From Streptomyces avermitilis MA-4680 = NBRC 14893 (GTDB lineage: Bacteria > Actinomycetota > Actinomycetes > Streptomycetales > Streptomycetaceae), in contig NC_003155.5 in assembly GCF_000009765.2 (NCBI RefSeq), forward strand, positions 4,030,001 through 4,094,000: a DNA stretch of 64,000 bases. Direction: 5' to 3'. The position numbers and the translations under genes were made by a program. A model generated the notes under the pieces. The model ran no database searches, was not told the DNA's origin, and saw nothing but the letters and a program-made list of their open reading frames with translations. Below, one piece after another: positions 57,192 through 64,000 of the stretch (positions are counted from its first letter, which is position 1; every line of letters starts with the position of its first letter).

Positions 57192-58403
57192 ATGCAGGTG
57201 ATCCAGTCCACGAAGCTCGCCAACGTCTGCTACGAGATCCGGGGCCCGGTGCTCGAGGAGGCGATGCGGCTGGAAGCGGCTGGTCATCGGATCCTCAAGC
57301 TCAACACGGGCAATCCGGCGGCGTTCGGCTTCGAGTGCCCGCCCGAGATCCTCGAGGACATCCTCCGCAACGTCTCCTCCGCACACGGCTACGGCGACGC
57401 GAAGGGCCTGCTGGCCGCCCGCCGCGCCGTCGTCATGCACAACCAGACCCTCGGCATCGAGACGGACGTCGAGCACGTCTTCGTGGGCAACGGCGTCTCC
57501 GAGCTGATCGTGATGGCCATGCAGGGCCTGCTGGACGACGGCGACGAGGTGCTCGTACCGGCGCCCGACTACCCGCTGTGGACCGCCTCCGTCTCCCTGT
57601 CCGGCGGCACGGCCGTGCACTACCACTGCGACGAGCAGTCGGACTGGATGCCCGACCTCGCCGACGTGGAGCGCAAGGTCACCGACCGCACCAAGGCGAT
57701 CGTCATCATCAACCCGAACAACCCGACGGGCGCGGTGTACGACGAGGCGATGCTGCGGGGCCTGACGGACATCGCCCGCCGCCACAACCTGCTCGTCTGC
57801 TCGGACGAGATCTACGACAAGATCCTCTACGACGGCGCCACGCACACCCCGACCGCCGCGGTCGCCCCCGATCTGCTCACGCTGACGTTCAACGGCATGT
57901 CGAAGGCGTACCGCGTGGCCGGCTACCGGGTCGGCTGGATGGCGATCTCCGGGCCGCGCGCGCACGCCGACTCGTACATCGAGGGCCTGACGATCCTGGC
58001 GAACATGCGGCTGTGCGCGAACATGCCGGGTCAGCACGGGGTGGTCGCCGCGCTGAGCGGCCGTCAGACGATCAACGAACTGGTGCTGCCGGGCGGACGG
58101 CTCAAGGAACAGCGGGACGTGGCGCACGAGCTGCTGACCCAGATCCCCGGCGTGAGCTGTGTGAAGCCGAAGGGCGCGCTCTATCTGTTCCCGCGGCTCG
58201 ACCCCAAGGTCTTCAAGATCAAGGACGACCGGCAGATGGTGCTCGACCTGCTGCGCCGCGAGAAGATCATGGTGGTCCAGGGCACGGGCTTCAACTGGCC
58301 GGACCCCGACCACTTCCGGGTGGTGACCCTGCCGACGGTGGGCGATCTGACCTCGGCGATCACCCGGATCGGGAACTTCCTGGACGGTTACAGCCAGCCG
58401 TGA
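57192..58403 (+). CDS. AlaA-type pyridoxal-phosphate aminotransferase
   Basis: 403 residues; ATG at 57192 without RBS, TAAGCT 7 nt upstream suggests a leaderless mRNA. Class I/II aminotransferase signatures: LNTGNPAAFGF, SSAHGYGDAKGL, PDYPLWTASVSLSGG, IINPNNPTGAVY, LLVCSDEIYDKILYDG, and the PLP Lys in FNGMSKAYRVAGYRVGW. The sequence closely follows the AlaA group (glutamate-pyruvate aminotransferase), which makes alanine from pyruvate in the cytoplasm. Confidence 0.93.
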   Translation: MQVIQSTKLANVCYEIRGPVLEEAMRLEAAGHRILKLNTGNPAAFGFECPPEILEDILRNVSSAHGYGDAKGLLAARRAVVMHNQTLGIETDVEHVFVGNGVSELIVMAMQGLLDDGDEVLVPAPDYPLWTASVSLSGGTAVHYHCDEQSDWMPDLADVERKVTDRTKAIVIINPNNPTGAVYDEAMLRGLTDIARRHNLLVCSDEIYDKILYDGATHTPTAAVAPDLLTLTFNGMSKAYRVAGYRVGWMAISGPRAHADSYIEGLTILANMRLCANMPGQHGVVAALSGRQTINELVLPGGRLKEQRDVAHELLTQIPGVSCVKPKGALYLFPRLDPKVFKIKDDRQMVLDLLRREKIMVVQGTGFNWPDPDHFRVVTLPTVGDLTSAITRIGNFLDGYSQP

Positions 58404-58488
58404 CGCCGGGCCTGTCGGCGGGCCTCCGGAGGCCCGCCAGAGGCCTTGCCGCAGGGCCGCCCAAGAGCCTTCCCGACTCCACTCAACT

Positions 58489-58503
58489 TTAGACGGAATC
58501 TAA
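58489..58503 (+). promoter_or_regulatory. Inverted repeat within a promoter-like region
   Basis: TTAGA (58489-58493) and TCTAA (58499-58503) flank CGGAA, between a weak -35-like TCAACT (58483-58488) and a -10-like TAGGAT (58506-58511) upstream of the 139-residue protein gene. A repressor site is plausible; the regulator is unknown. Confidence 0.45.
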
Positions 58504-58540
58504 GCTAGGATGGTTTCCTGAGAACATTGGAGGCCATCCC

Positions 58541-58960
58541 ATGTATGAACCGATCCGGACCAAGTCGGTCCACACGATGGCCGGCACCGCCCCCGACTTT
58601 CCTCACCGGTCGCGCGAGGAGGAGCTGGACATCCAGCTCGCGGGTCATCTGGCGGCACTGCTCGCGGTGACCGACGAACTGCGTGCGCTGACGCCCTCCG
58701 CGGAGCTGGACACGGCCGCCGAGCGGCTCGCGGAGCAGGTGGCCCGGCTGCGCGGGGGACTGCCGCCCGCCCGGACGTCGGTGGCCGCCGCCCTCCACGA
58801 GCCGCATCTCGCGGCACTGCACCGACGGGCGCACGCCCTCGCGGGCCGCGCCCTCGTCGTCGCCGCCTCCCGGGCCGACACGGCGGCCGCCATCCTCGCC
58901 GCCGAGCGCATGGACGCCCACGCGGCGGCCGCCGACCCGCGCGAACTCGCGCCCCGCTGA
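58541..58960 (+). CDS. Unknown helical Ala/Arg-rich protein
   Basis: 139 residues, GGAGG 8 nt upstream of the ATG. After a short variable start the chain is almost entirely helical (EEELDIQLAGHLAALLAVTDELRAL, AAERLAEQVARLRGG, LAALHRRAHALAGRALVVAASRADTAAAILAAERMDAH in part) with no Cys and no signal peptide. It is conserved-looking, probably a small cytoplasmic three-helix protein, but I cannot assign a family. The promoter region contains a short palindrome, so it may be regulated on its own. Confidence 0.7.
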   Translation: MYEPIRTKSVHTMAGTAPDFPHRSREEELDIQLAGHLAALLAVTDELRALTPSAELDTAAERLAEQVARLRGGLPPARTSVAAALHEPHLAALHRRAHALAGRALVVAASRADTAAAILAAERMDAHAAAADPRELAPR

Positions 58961-59494
58961 GCCCTCCGAGGGCTTCCCCCGAACGGCCCCGGTCCGCGCG
59001 CACCGCAGCGACGCGCGGACCGGGCGCCACACACCATGCGCCACACACCGCGCGCCGGTCATCGCCCCGGCGCCGACGTCACCGTCCAGGGACCGATCAC
59101 CGAGAGCAGCGCCGGCCGGGTCGGTACGGACCCGCGGGTGGACCCGGCCGACCCTGTGGCAGGAGCCGCCGGGGCGTCATCCGGAGCGGTAGTGACGCTG
59201 CTCCGCGAGGAAGCGGACCGGCCTGCGCGAGACGGAGGCGCGGCGGCCCGAGTCGCGCACGCGCCATCTGCGCACACGCGCTGTCCGGAAAAGCGTTCGA
59301 AGTGAGCGGGCGTTCACGGGCGAGGGCCTGCCGTCGCCCCTCCGTCGGGGCGGACGGAGCGGTGACGACAGGCCCAGGGCCCCACACGCCGTTGTGCGGA
59401 ACCTCGCCGGTCCGTGGTGCCGGCACCGCGGCCGGCCGTGACGATGTAGCTGGTCAGGGCAGATCGGAGCCGGCCGCGGAGTAGGGAAAGGGCC
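58961..59494. other. Intergenic region with a nested hairpin
   Basis: No gene supported in this 534-bp gap between convergent genes. GGGCCTG (59324-59330) pairs with CAGGCCC (59369-59375) and encloses CTCCGTC (59340-59346) paired with GACGGAG (59353-59359). This is a candidate terminator for pckG or the plus-strand gene. Nothing else recognised. Confidence 0.45.
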
Positions 59495-61318
59495 TCAGCC
59501 CAGGCGCTGCACCAGTGCGCGGTACTCGTCCCACAGCTCCTTCGGTGTGTGCTCGCCGAAGGTGTTGAGGTGCTCGGGCACGAGCGCGGCCTCCTCGCGC
59601 CACACCTCCTTGTCGACGGTGAGCAGGAAGTCCAGGTCGGACGCGGACAGGTCGAGGCCGGCCGTGTCCAGGGCCTCCCTGGTCGGCAGGATGCCGATGG
59701 GGGTCTCGACGCCCTCGGCCCTGCCCTCGAGACGCTCGACGATCCACTTCAGCACGCGGCTGTTCTCGCCGAAGCCGGGCCACACGAACTTGCCCTCGTC
59801 GTTCTTGCGGAACCAGTTGACGTAGTAGATCTTGGGGAGCTTCGCCTGGTCCTTGTCCTTGGCGACGTCGACCCAGTGGCCCATGTAGTCGCCCATGTTG
59901 TAGCCGCAGAACGGCAGCATGGCGAACGGGTCGCGGCGCAGCTCACCGACCTTGCCCTCGGCGGCGGCGGTCTTCTCGGAGGCGACGTTCGCGCCGAGGA
60001 AGACGCCGTGGTTCCAGTCGAAGGACTCCGTCACCAGCGGGACCGCGGTGGCGCGGCGGCCACCGAAGAGGATCGCCGATATCGGCACGCCCTTGGGGTC
60101 CTCCCACTCGGGCGCGATGATCGGGCACTGCGAGGCGGGGACGGTGAAGCGGGCGTTGGGGTGCGCGGCGGGCGTACCGGACTCCGGCGTCCAGTCGTTG
60201 CCCTTCCAGTCGGTGAGGTGGGCCGGAGTCTCCTCCGTCATGCCCTCCCACCAGATGTCGTTGTCGTCGGTGAGCGCGACGTTGGTGAAGACGGAGTTGC
60301 CCCACAGGGTCTTCATCGCGTTGGCGTTGGTGTGCTCGCCGGTGCCGGGCGCGACGCCGAAGAAACCGGCCTCGGGGTTGATCGCGTACAGCCGGCCGTC
60401 CTCGCCGAACCGCATCCACGCGATGTCGTCACCGATCGTCTCGACGGTCCAGCCGCCGACCGTGGGCTCCAGCATGGCGAGGTTCGTCTTGCCGCAGGCG
60501 CTCGGGAAAGCCGCGGCGACGTACTTGGACTCGCCCTGCGGCGGCGTGAGCTTGAGGATCAGCATGTGCTCGGCCAGCCAGCCCTCGTCGCGCGCCATGA
60601 CGGAGGCGATGCGCAGGGCGTAGCACTTCTTGCCGAGCAGCGCGTTGCCGCCGTAGCCCGAGCCGTACGACCAGATCTCGCGGGACTCGGGGAAGTGCGA
60701 GATGTACTTCGTGGAGTTGCACGGCCACGGCACGTCCGCCTCGCCCGCCTCCAGCGGCGCTCCGAGCGTGTGCACGGCACGCACGAAGAAGCCGTCGGTG
60801 CCGAGCTCGTCCAGGACCGGCTGCCCCATGCGGGTCATGGTGCGCATGGACACGGCGACGTACGCGGAGTCGGTGATCTCCACGCCGATCGCGGAGAGGT
60901 CCGAGCCGAGCGGGCCCATGCAGAACGGGACGACGTACATCGTCCGGCCCCTCATCGAGCCGCGGAAGACGCCCTGCTCACCGGCGAAGATCTCCCGCAT
61001 CTCGGCGGGGTCCTTCCAGTGGTTGGTCGGGCCCGCGTCCTCTTCCTTCTCGGAGCAGATGAACGTCCGGTCCTCGACCCGCGCGACATCGGTCGGGTCG
61101 GAGGCGGCGTAGTACGAGTTGGGGCGCTTGATCGGGTCGAGCTTCCTGAAGGTGCCCTTGCGGACGAGCTCCTCGCTCAGTCGCTCGTATTCCGCCTCGG
61201 ATCCGTCACACCAGACCACACTGTCCGGCTGCGTCAGTTCGGCGATCTCGTTGACCCACGAGATCAGTTCTTTGTGCTGGGTGGGGACGCTGGAGGGAGC
61301 CGCGATGTCGCGCGCCAC
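59495..61318 (-). CDS. pckG: Phosphoenolpyruvate carboxykinase (GTP)
   Basis: 607 residues from the GTG at 61318 with AGGAG 5 nt upstream. GTP-type PEPCK signatures: [43 protein letters not shown]-loop [16 protein letters not shown] with the active-site Cys/Lys, [19 protein letters not shown], and [13 protein letters not shown]. It converts oxaloacetate and GTP to PEP and CO2, the first step of gluconeogenesis, and is the standard actinobacterial enzyme. The 356 bp upstream to the hemolysin III gene hold both promoters; I see no further gene there. Confidence 0.97.
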
Positions 61319-61647
61319 GATTGCTCCTAAATGAGGGGTTTCTGTTGAATGCCCCGTGGGGGCTGCGACCCGGACGCTTCACGATGGTGGATCTTGGCGC
61401 TCATCCGGTGCCGACCGCACTCATATGATCATCCGACGGCACCGCCCATATGTCCAGAGGACCGCCCACCTGAGCGGAGTGACCATCACCACTCATCGCC
61501 GGGTTTGCTGCGCGTCACCGTCGGTTCACCCCGGGTATCCACTCCGGGGCGCCTCAGACATCCGCCCCGGAGCACCCCGCACGCCAGGTCGCGCCGTGAG
61601 ATCATGGCCACTCTTGAACTCTCATCCGCGTGGACCGATACGTAAGT

Positions 61648-61659
61648 TACGGTTCCGTA
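61648..61659 (+). promoter_or_regulatory. TACGG-TT-CCGTA palindrome upstream of the hemolysin III gene
   Basis: A perfect 5-bp-arm palindrome TACGG (61648-61652), TT, CCGTA (61655-61659) sits just before a -10-like TAGGAT (61662-61667) that is 7 nt from the ATG, implying a leaderless transcript. TetR-type operators of the form TACGGTACCGTA are common in Streptomyces, so repressor control is likely. Confidence 0.55.
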
Positions 61660-61674
61660 GGTAGGATCTGGTCC

Positions 61675-62388
61675 ATGACTGCGCCCGTCCCCGACGCGCC
61701 CACGGACACGCCGGCCGCAGGCCACGGTCCCGCCGCGCTCTCCTTGTCCGACGAGATCAAGCCGAAGCTCCGCGGCTGGCTGCACCTGGGCATGTTCCCG
61801 GCCGCACTCGTCTCGGGCCTGGCACTCACCGCCTTCGCGAGCTCGCCCCGCGCCCGCCTGGCCTGCGGGATCTTCGCTCTGACGGCCTGCCTGCTGTTCG
61901 GCGTGAGCGCGCTCTACCACCGCGGCACCTGGAGTCCGCGCATGGACGGCATCCTGCGCAGACTGGATCACGCCAATATCTTCTTGATCATCGCGGGGAC
62001 GTACACACCACTGACGATGCTGCTGCTGCCGGGGGCCAAGGGCCAGTGGCTGCTGTGGAGCATCTGGGGCGCGGCCGCCGCGGGCATCGCCTTCCGGGTC
62101 TTCTGGGTCGGCGCGCCGCGCTGGCTCTACACGCCCTGCTACATCGCGATGGGCTGGGCGGCCGTCTTCTTCCTCCCTGACTTCATGCGCACGGGCGGGA
62201 TCGCCGTCCTCGTCCTGGTGGTCGTCGGCGGTCTGCTCTACAGCGCGGGCGGCGTGATCTACGGCATCAAGCGCCCGAACCCGTCACCGCAGTGGTTCGG
62301 CTTCCACGAGGTCTTCCACTCCCTGACCCTCGCGGCGTTCGTCGTGCACTACGTCGGGATCTCGCTGGTGGCCTATCAGCACGGATGA
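61675..62388 (+). CDS. trhA: Hemolysin III (TrhA/PAQR-like) membrane protein
   Basis: 237 residues from the ATG at 61675. After a 25-residue disordered start there are seven TM helices with family markers KPKLRGWLHLGMFPAALVSG, FGVSALYHRGTWSPRM, LDHANIFLIIAGTYTPLTML, and the C-terminal FGFHEVFHSLTLAAFVVHYVGI. The conserved Ser/His/Asp metal-site residues of the PAQR/TrhA family are present. Despite the name, the family is linked to membrane-lipid homeostasis rather than haemolysis. A strong terminator hairpin follows 34 bp after the stop. Confidence 0.93.
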   Translation: MTAPVPDAPTDTPAAGHGPAALSLSDEIKPKLRGWLHLGMFPAALVSGLALTAFASSPRARLACGIFALTACLLFGVSALYHRGTWSPRMDGILRRLDHANIFLIIAGTYTPLTMLLLPGAKGQWLLWSIWGAAAAGIAFRVFWVGAPRWLYTPCYIAMGWAAVFFLPDFMRTGGIAVLVLVVVGGLLYSAGGVIYGIKRPNPSPQWFGFHEVFHSLTLAAFVVHYVGISLVAYQHG

Positions 62389-62421
62389 CCCTTCCCCGGC
62401 CCTTCCGGCCGGCTCCCCCTC

Positions 62422-62454
62422 AGTGGCCGCGACGTCGAAGTCGCGGCCACTTTT
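62422..62454 (+). terminator. Intrinsic terminator of the hemolysin III gene
   Basis: AGTGGCCGCGAC (62422-62433) pairs perfectly with GTCGCGGCCACT (62440-62451) over a 6-nt loop and is followed by TTTT. Confidence 0.85.
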
Positions 62455-62512
62455 GCGTGCCGGGAACACGGCACCGCGCCCGCGCCAGGAGCGCAGCACC
62501 ACCCCCTCCCCA

Positions 62513-62562
62513 TTGACAGTAACCATCTTTTGAGAGCTACTCTCATTTCATGGTTACTGTCA
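62513..62562 (+). promoter_or_regulatory. MFS promoter inside nested inverted repeats that include the start codon
   Basis: TGACAGTAACCAT (62514-62526) and ATGGTTACTGTCA (62550-62562) are a perfect 13-bp inverted repeat; the right arm begins with the ATG. Inside lies TGAGAG-CTA-CTCTCA (62531-62545). TTGACA (62513-62518) and TACTCT (62538-62543) are candidate -35 and -10 elements (19-nt spacer), giving a leaderless mRNA. This looks like a tight repressor site. Confidence 0.7.
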
Positions 62563-64000
62563 CTCAGCAGCACGACCCGCGGCACGACGCCCGCCGCTGG
62601 TGGGCCCTCGGAGCCCTGGTCGCGAGCATGCTCGTACTCGGCTTCGACATGACGATCCTCAACGTCGCACTGCCGACCATGGCCCGGGACCTGGGCGCGT
62701 CCACCGGCGAGCAGCAGTGGATGGCCGACGCGTACGTCGTCGTCTTCGCGGCCCTGATGCTCCCGGCCGGCCTGCTCGGCGACCGCTTCGGACGGCGCCG
62801 GATGCTCATCACCGGACTCGGCGTCTTCCTGGCCGGCTCCCTGGCCGGCGCCCTCGTCGACGACGTCACCCCGGTGATCGTCGCCCGCGCCCTGATGGGG
62901 GTCGGCGGCGCGCTCGTGATGCCGCTCGCGATGGCCGTACTGCCCTCGCTGTTCGGACCCGAGGAGCGCACCAGGGCCGTCGGCGCGGTCTCCGCCGCCT
63001 CCGCGCTGGGCCTGCCGCTCGGCCCGATCCTCGGCGGCTGGCTGCTCGACCACTTCTGGTGGGGCTCGGTCTTCCTGGTCAACGTGCCGATGGCCGCGAT
63101 CGGCATCGCCGCCTGCGTCTTCCTGCTCCCCGAGACCCGCGACCCCGCCTCCCCCAAGGTCGACGCCGTCTCCACCGCGCTCACCGCGGCCGGCCTCAGC
63201 ATCCTGATCTACGCGATCATCGAGGCGCCGGGGCGCGGCTGGGGCGACCCGCTGGTCCTCGGCCTCTTCGCCGCCTCCGTCGTCCTGATCGCCCTGCTCG
63301 TCGTCCGCGAACGCCGCAGCGCCCGCCCGATGCTGGACCTCTCCCTGCTCGCCCAGCGCGGCTTCCTGCTCAACACGCTCGCCGCGACCCTCGTCATGTT
63401 CGTCCTGTCCGGGCTGATGTTCGTGCTGCCGCCGTACCTCCAGGCGGTGCTCGGGAACGACACGTTCGCCACCGGGGTGCGGATGCTGCCGATGATGGGC
63501 GGGCTGCTGATCGCGTCGAGGGGCGCACAGCCGCTGCTGGCGAAGTTCGGGGCGCGGGCGGTGATCAGCGCCGGCCTGGTCACCCTCGCCTTCGCCGCGA
63601 TCCTCGGCAGCCGCACGTCCGTCGACGACGGCTACGGCTTCACCGCCCTGTGGCTGTCCATCGCCGGCCTCGGCTTCGGCTTCGCCGTGGTGCCCGCGAT
63701 GTCCGCCGCCCTCGGCGCCCTGCCCCGCGACCGGGCCGGCAGCGGCTCCGGCCTCCTCATGACGGTGCGCCAGGTGGGCGGCGCGATCGGCATCGCCCTG
63801 CTCGGCTCGCTCCTCGCGGGCGCATACGGCGACCGGCTCGACACCTCCGGCCTGCCGCACGGGGCCGCCGACGCCGCCTCCGACTCGGTGGTCGGCGCCC
63901 ATGTGATCGCCGCGCAGCTCGGCGACCGCGCGCTCACCGCCTCCGCGAACGCCGCGTACCTCCACGGCATGGACCTGGTCCTCATGATCAGCGGAATCGC
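62550..64000 (+). CDS. DHA2-type MFS drug exporter (3' truncated by window)
   Basis: 483 codons are visible; the gene runs off the window. Features of the 14-TM DHA2 family: N-terminal LVASMLVLGFDMTILNVALPTMARDL (motif D1), MLPAGLLGDRFGRRRMLITGLG (motif A), ARALMGVGGALVMPLAMAVLPSLFGPEERTRAVGAVSAASALGLPLGPILGGWLLDHFWWGSVFLVNVP (motifs B and C, in part). These are proton antiporters for drugs or dyes, typically controlled by TetR repressors. The start ATG sits in a palindrome, so it is probably inducible. Confidence 0.93.
   Translation, partial: MVTVTQQHDPRHDARRWWALGALVASMLVLGFDMTILNVALPTMARDLGASTGEQQWMADAYVVVFAALMLPAGLLGDRFGRRRMLITGLGVFLAGSLAGALVDDVTPVIVARALMGVGGALVMPLAMAVLPSLFGPEERTRAVGAVSAASALGLPLGPILGGWLLDHFWWGSVFLVNVPMAAIGIAACVFLLPETRDPASPKVDAVSTALTAAGLSILIYAIIEAPGRGWGDPLVLGLFAASVVLIALLVVRERRSARPMLDLSLLAQRGFLLNTLAATLVMFVLSGLMFVLPPYLQAVLGNDTFATGVRMLPMMGGLLIASRGAQPLLAKFGARAVISAGLVTLAFAAILGSRTSVDDGYGFTALWLSIAGLGFGFAVVPAMSAALGALPRDRAGSGSGLLMTVRQVGGAIGIALLGSLLAGAYGDRLDTSGLPHGAADAASDSVVGAHVIAAQLGDRALTASANAAYLHGMDLVLMISGI

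Noticed and set aside
1..64000. tRNA or rRNA genes
   Set aside because: No stretch showed the conserved T-loop (GTTCGAATC-type) motif with matching acceptor stems, or rRNA core sequences; a covariance search was not possible here.

Overview
The window looks like chromosomal DNA of a Streptomyces species. The DNA is very GC-rich, with the strong third-position GC bias of that genus. Many genes are adjacent or overlap as ATGA/GTGA, starts are often GTG, and several promoters look leaderless. The gene families are typical of the genus: a WhiJ-like XRE/DUF397/ATP-binding triad, F420-type oxidoreductase, DasR-type chitinase promoter, GTP-dependent PEP carboxykinase and DUF1266/SseB-like accessory genes. 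Both ends cut genes: ahpD on the left and an MFS transporter on the right. I see no rRNA, tRNA, CRISPR array, transposase or phage genes.

Layout. 0-12 kb: housekeeping and small metabolic genes (AhpD, AI-2E family permease, secreted SLT-type lysozyme-like protein, PIN-PhoH ATPase, cis-prenyl transferase, DUF192, AlkZ-like winged-helix protein, methyltransferase, DinB-like, GNAT, LLM oxidoreductase, DHFR-like). 12.2-23.7 kb: one long minus-strand Tad/Flp pilus-type operon. In transcription order it encodes a zinc-ribbon protein, CpaB, a CpaE ATPase fused to a TadE pseudopilin, a second TadE interrupted by a single-base frameshift, TadA/CpaF, TadB, TadC, a histidine kinase, a LuxR-type response regulator, a short Flp-like pilin, a TadG-like protein, a lipoprotein and an OmpA-domain protein. 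24-25.8 kb: secreted GH18 chitinase with a DasR-like operator. 25.9-29.1 kb: an accessory patch of visibly lower GC, with a truncated SseB-like gene, four small unknown ORFs and a DUF1266 gene. Two of these genes share an identical 26-bp start region. 29.1-30.9 kb: WhiJ-like regulatory triad.

33-48 kb is the most interesting part. An AAA ATPase operon includes a two-TM coiled-coil protein, several small unknown proteins and an overlooked 44-codon ORF coupled by ATGA overlaps at both ends. It diverges from a caspase-fold peptidase gene. That gene converges, with a 20-bp tail overlap, on a four-gene operon: macro-domain protein, Xre/MbcA/ParS-like antitoxin-like protein, RES-domain NAD+ phosphorylase-like protein and a 1481-residue CHAT peptidase. 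I read this as a candidate protease- and NAD-linked conflict or stress-response locus. That reading is inference.

48-55.2 kb: a catabolic cluster (GntP permease, RidA, IclR regulator, PfkB/KDG-type kinase, and divergent D-threonine-aldolase-like and N-acyl-D-amino-acid deacylase genes) that looks like D-amino-acid or sugar-acid use. 55.2-64 kb: an S1 protease gene broken by one extra base, a membrane-anchored disordered protein, an AlaA-type aminotransferase, pckG, a hemolysin III family protein and the truncated DHA2-type MFS exporter, whose start codon lies inside a nested palindrome.

Two conserved genes (TadE and the S1 protease) each lose frame by exactly one extra base in a short homopolymer. 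Assembly error and genuine decay are both possible. Start sites were chosen from RBS position, overlap with neighbours and plausibility of the N-terminus; uncertain ones are stated.
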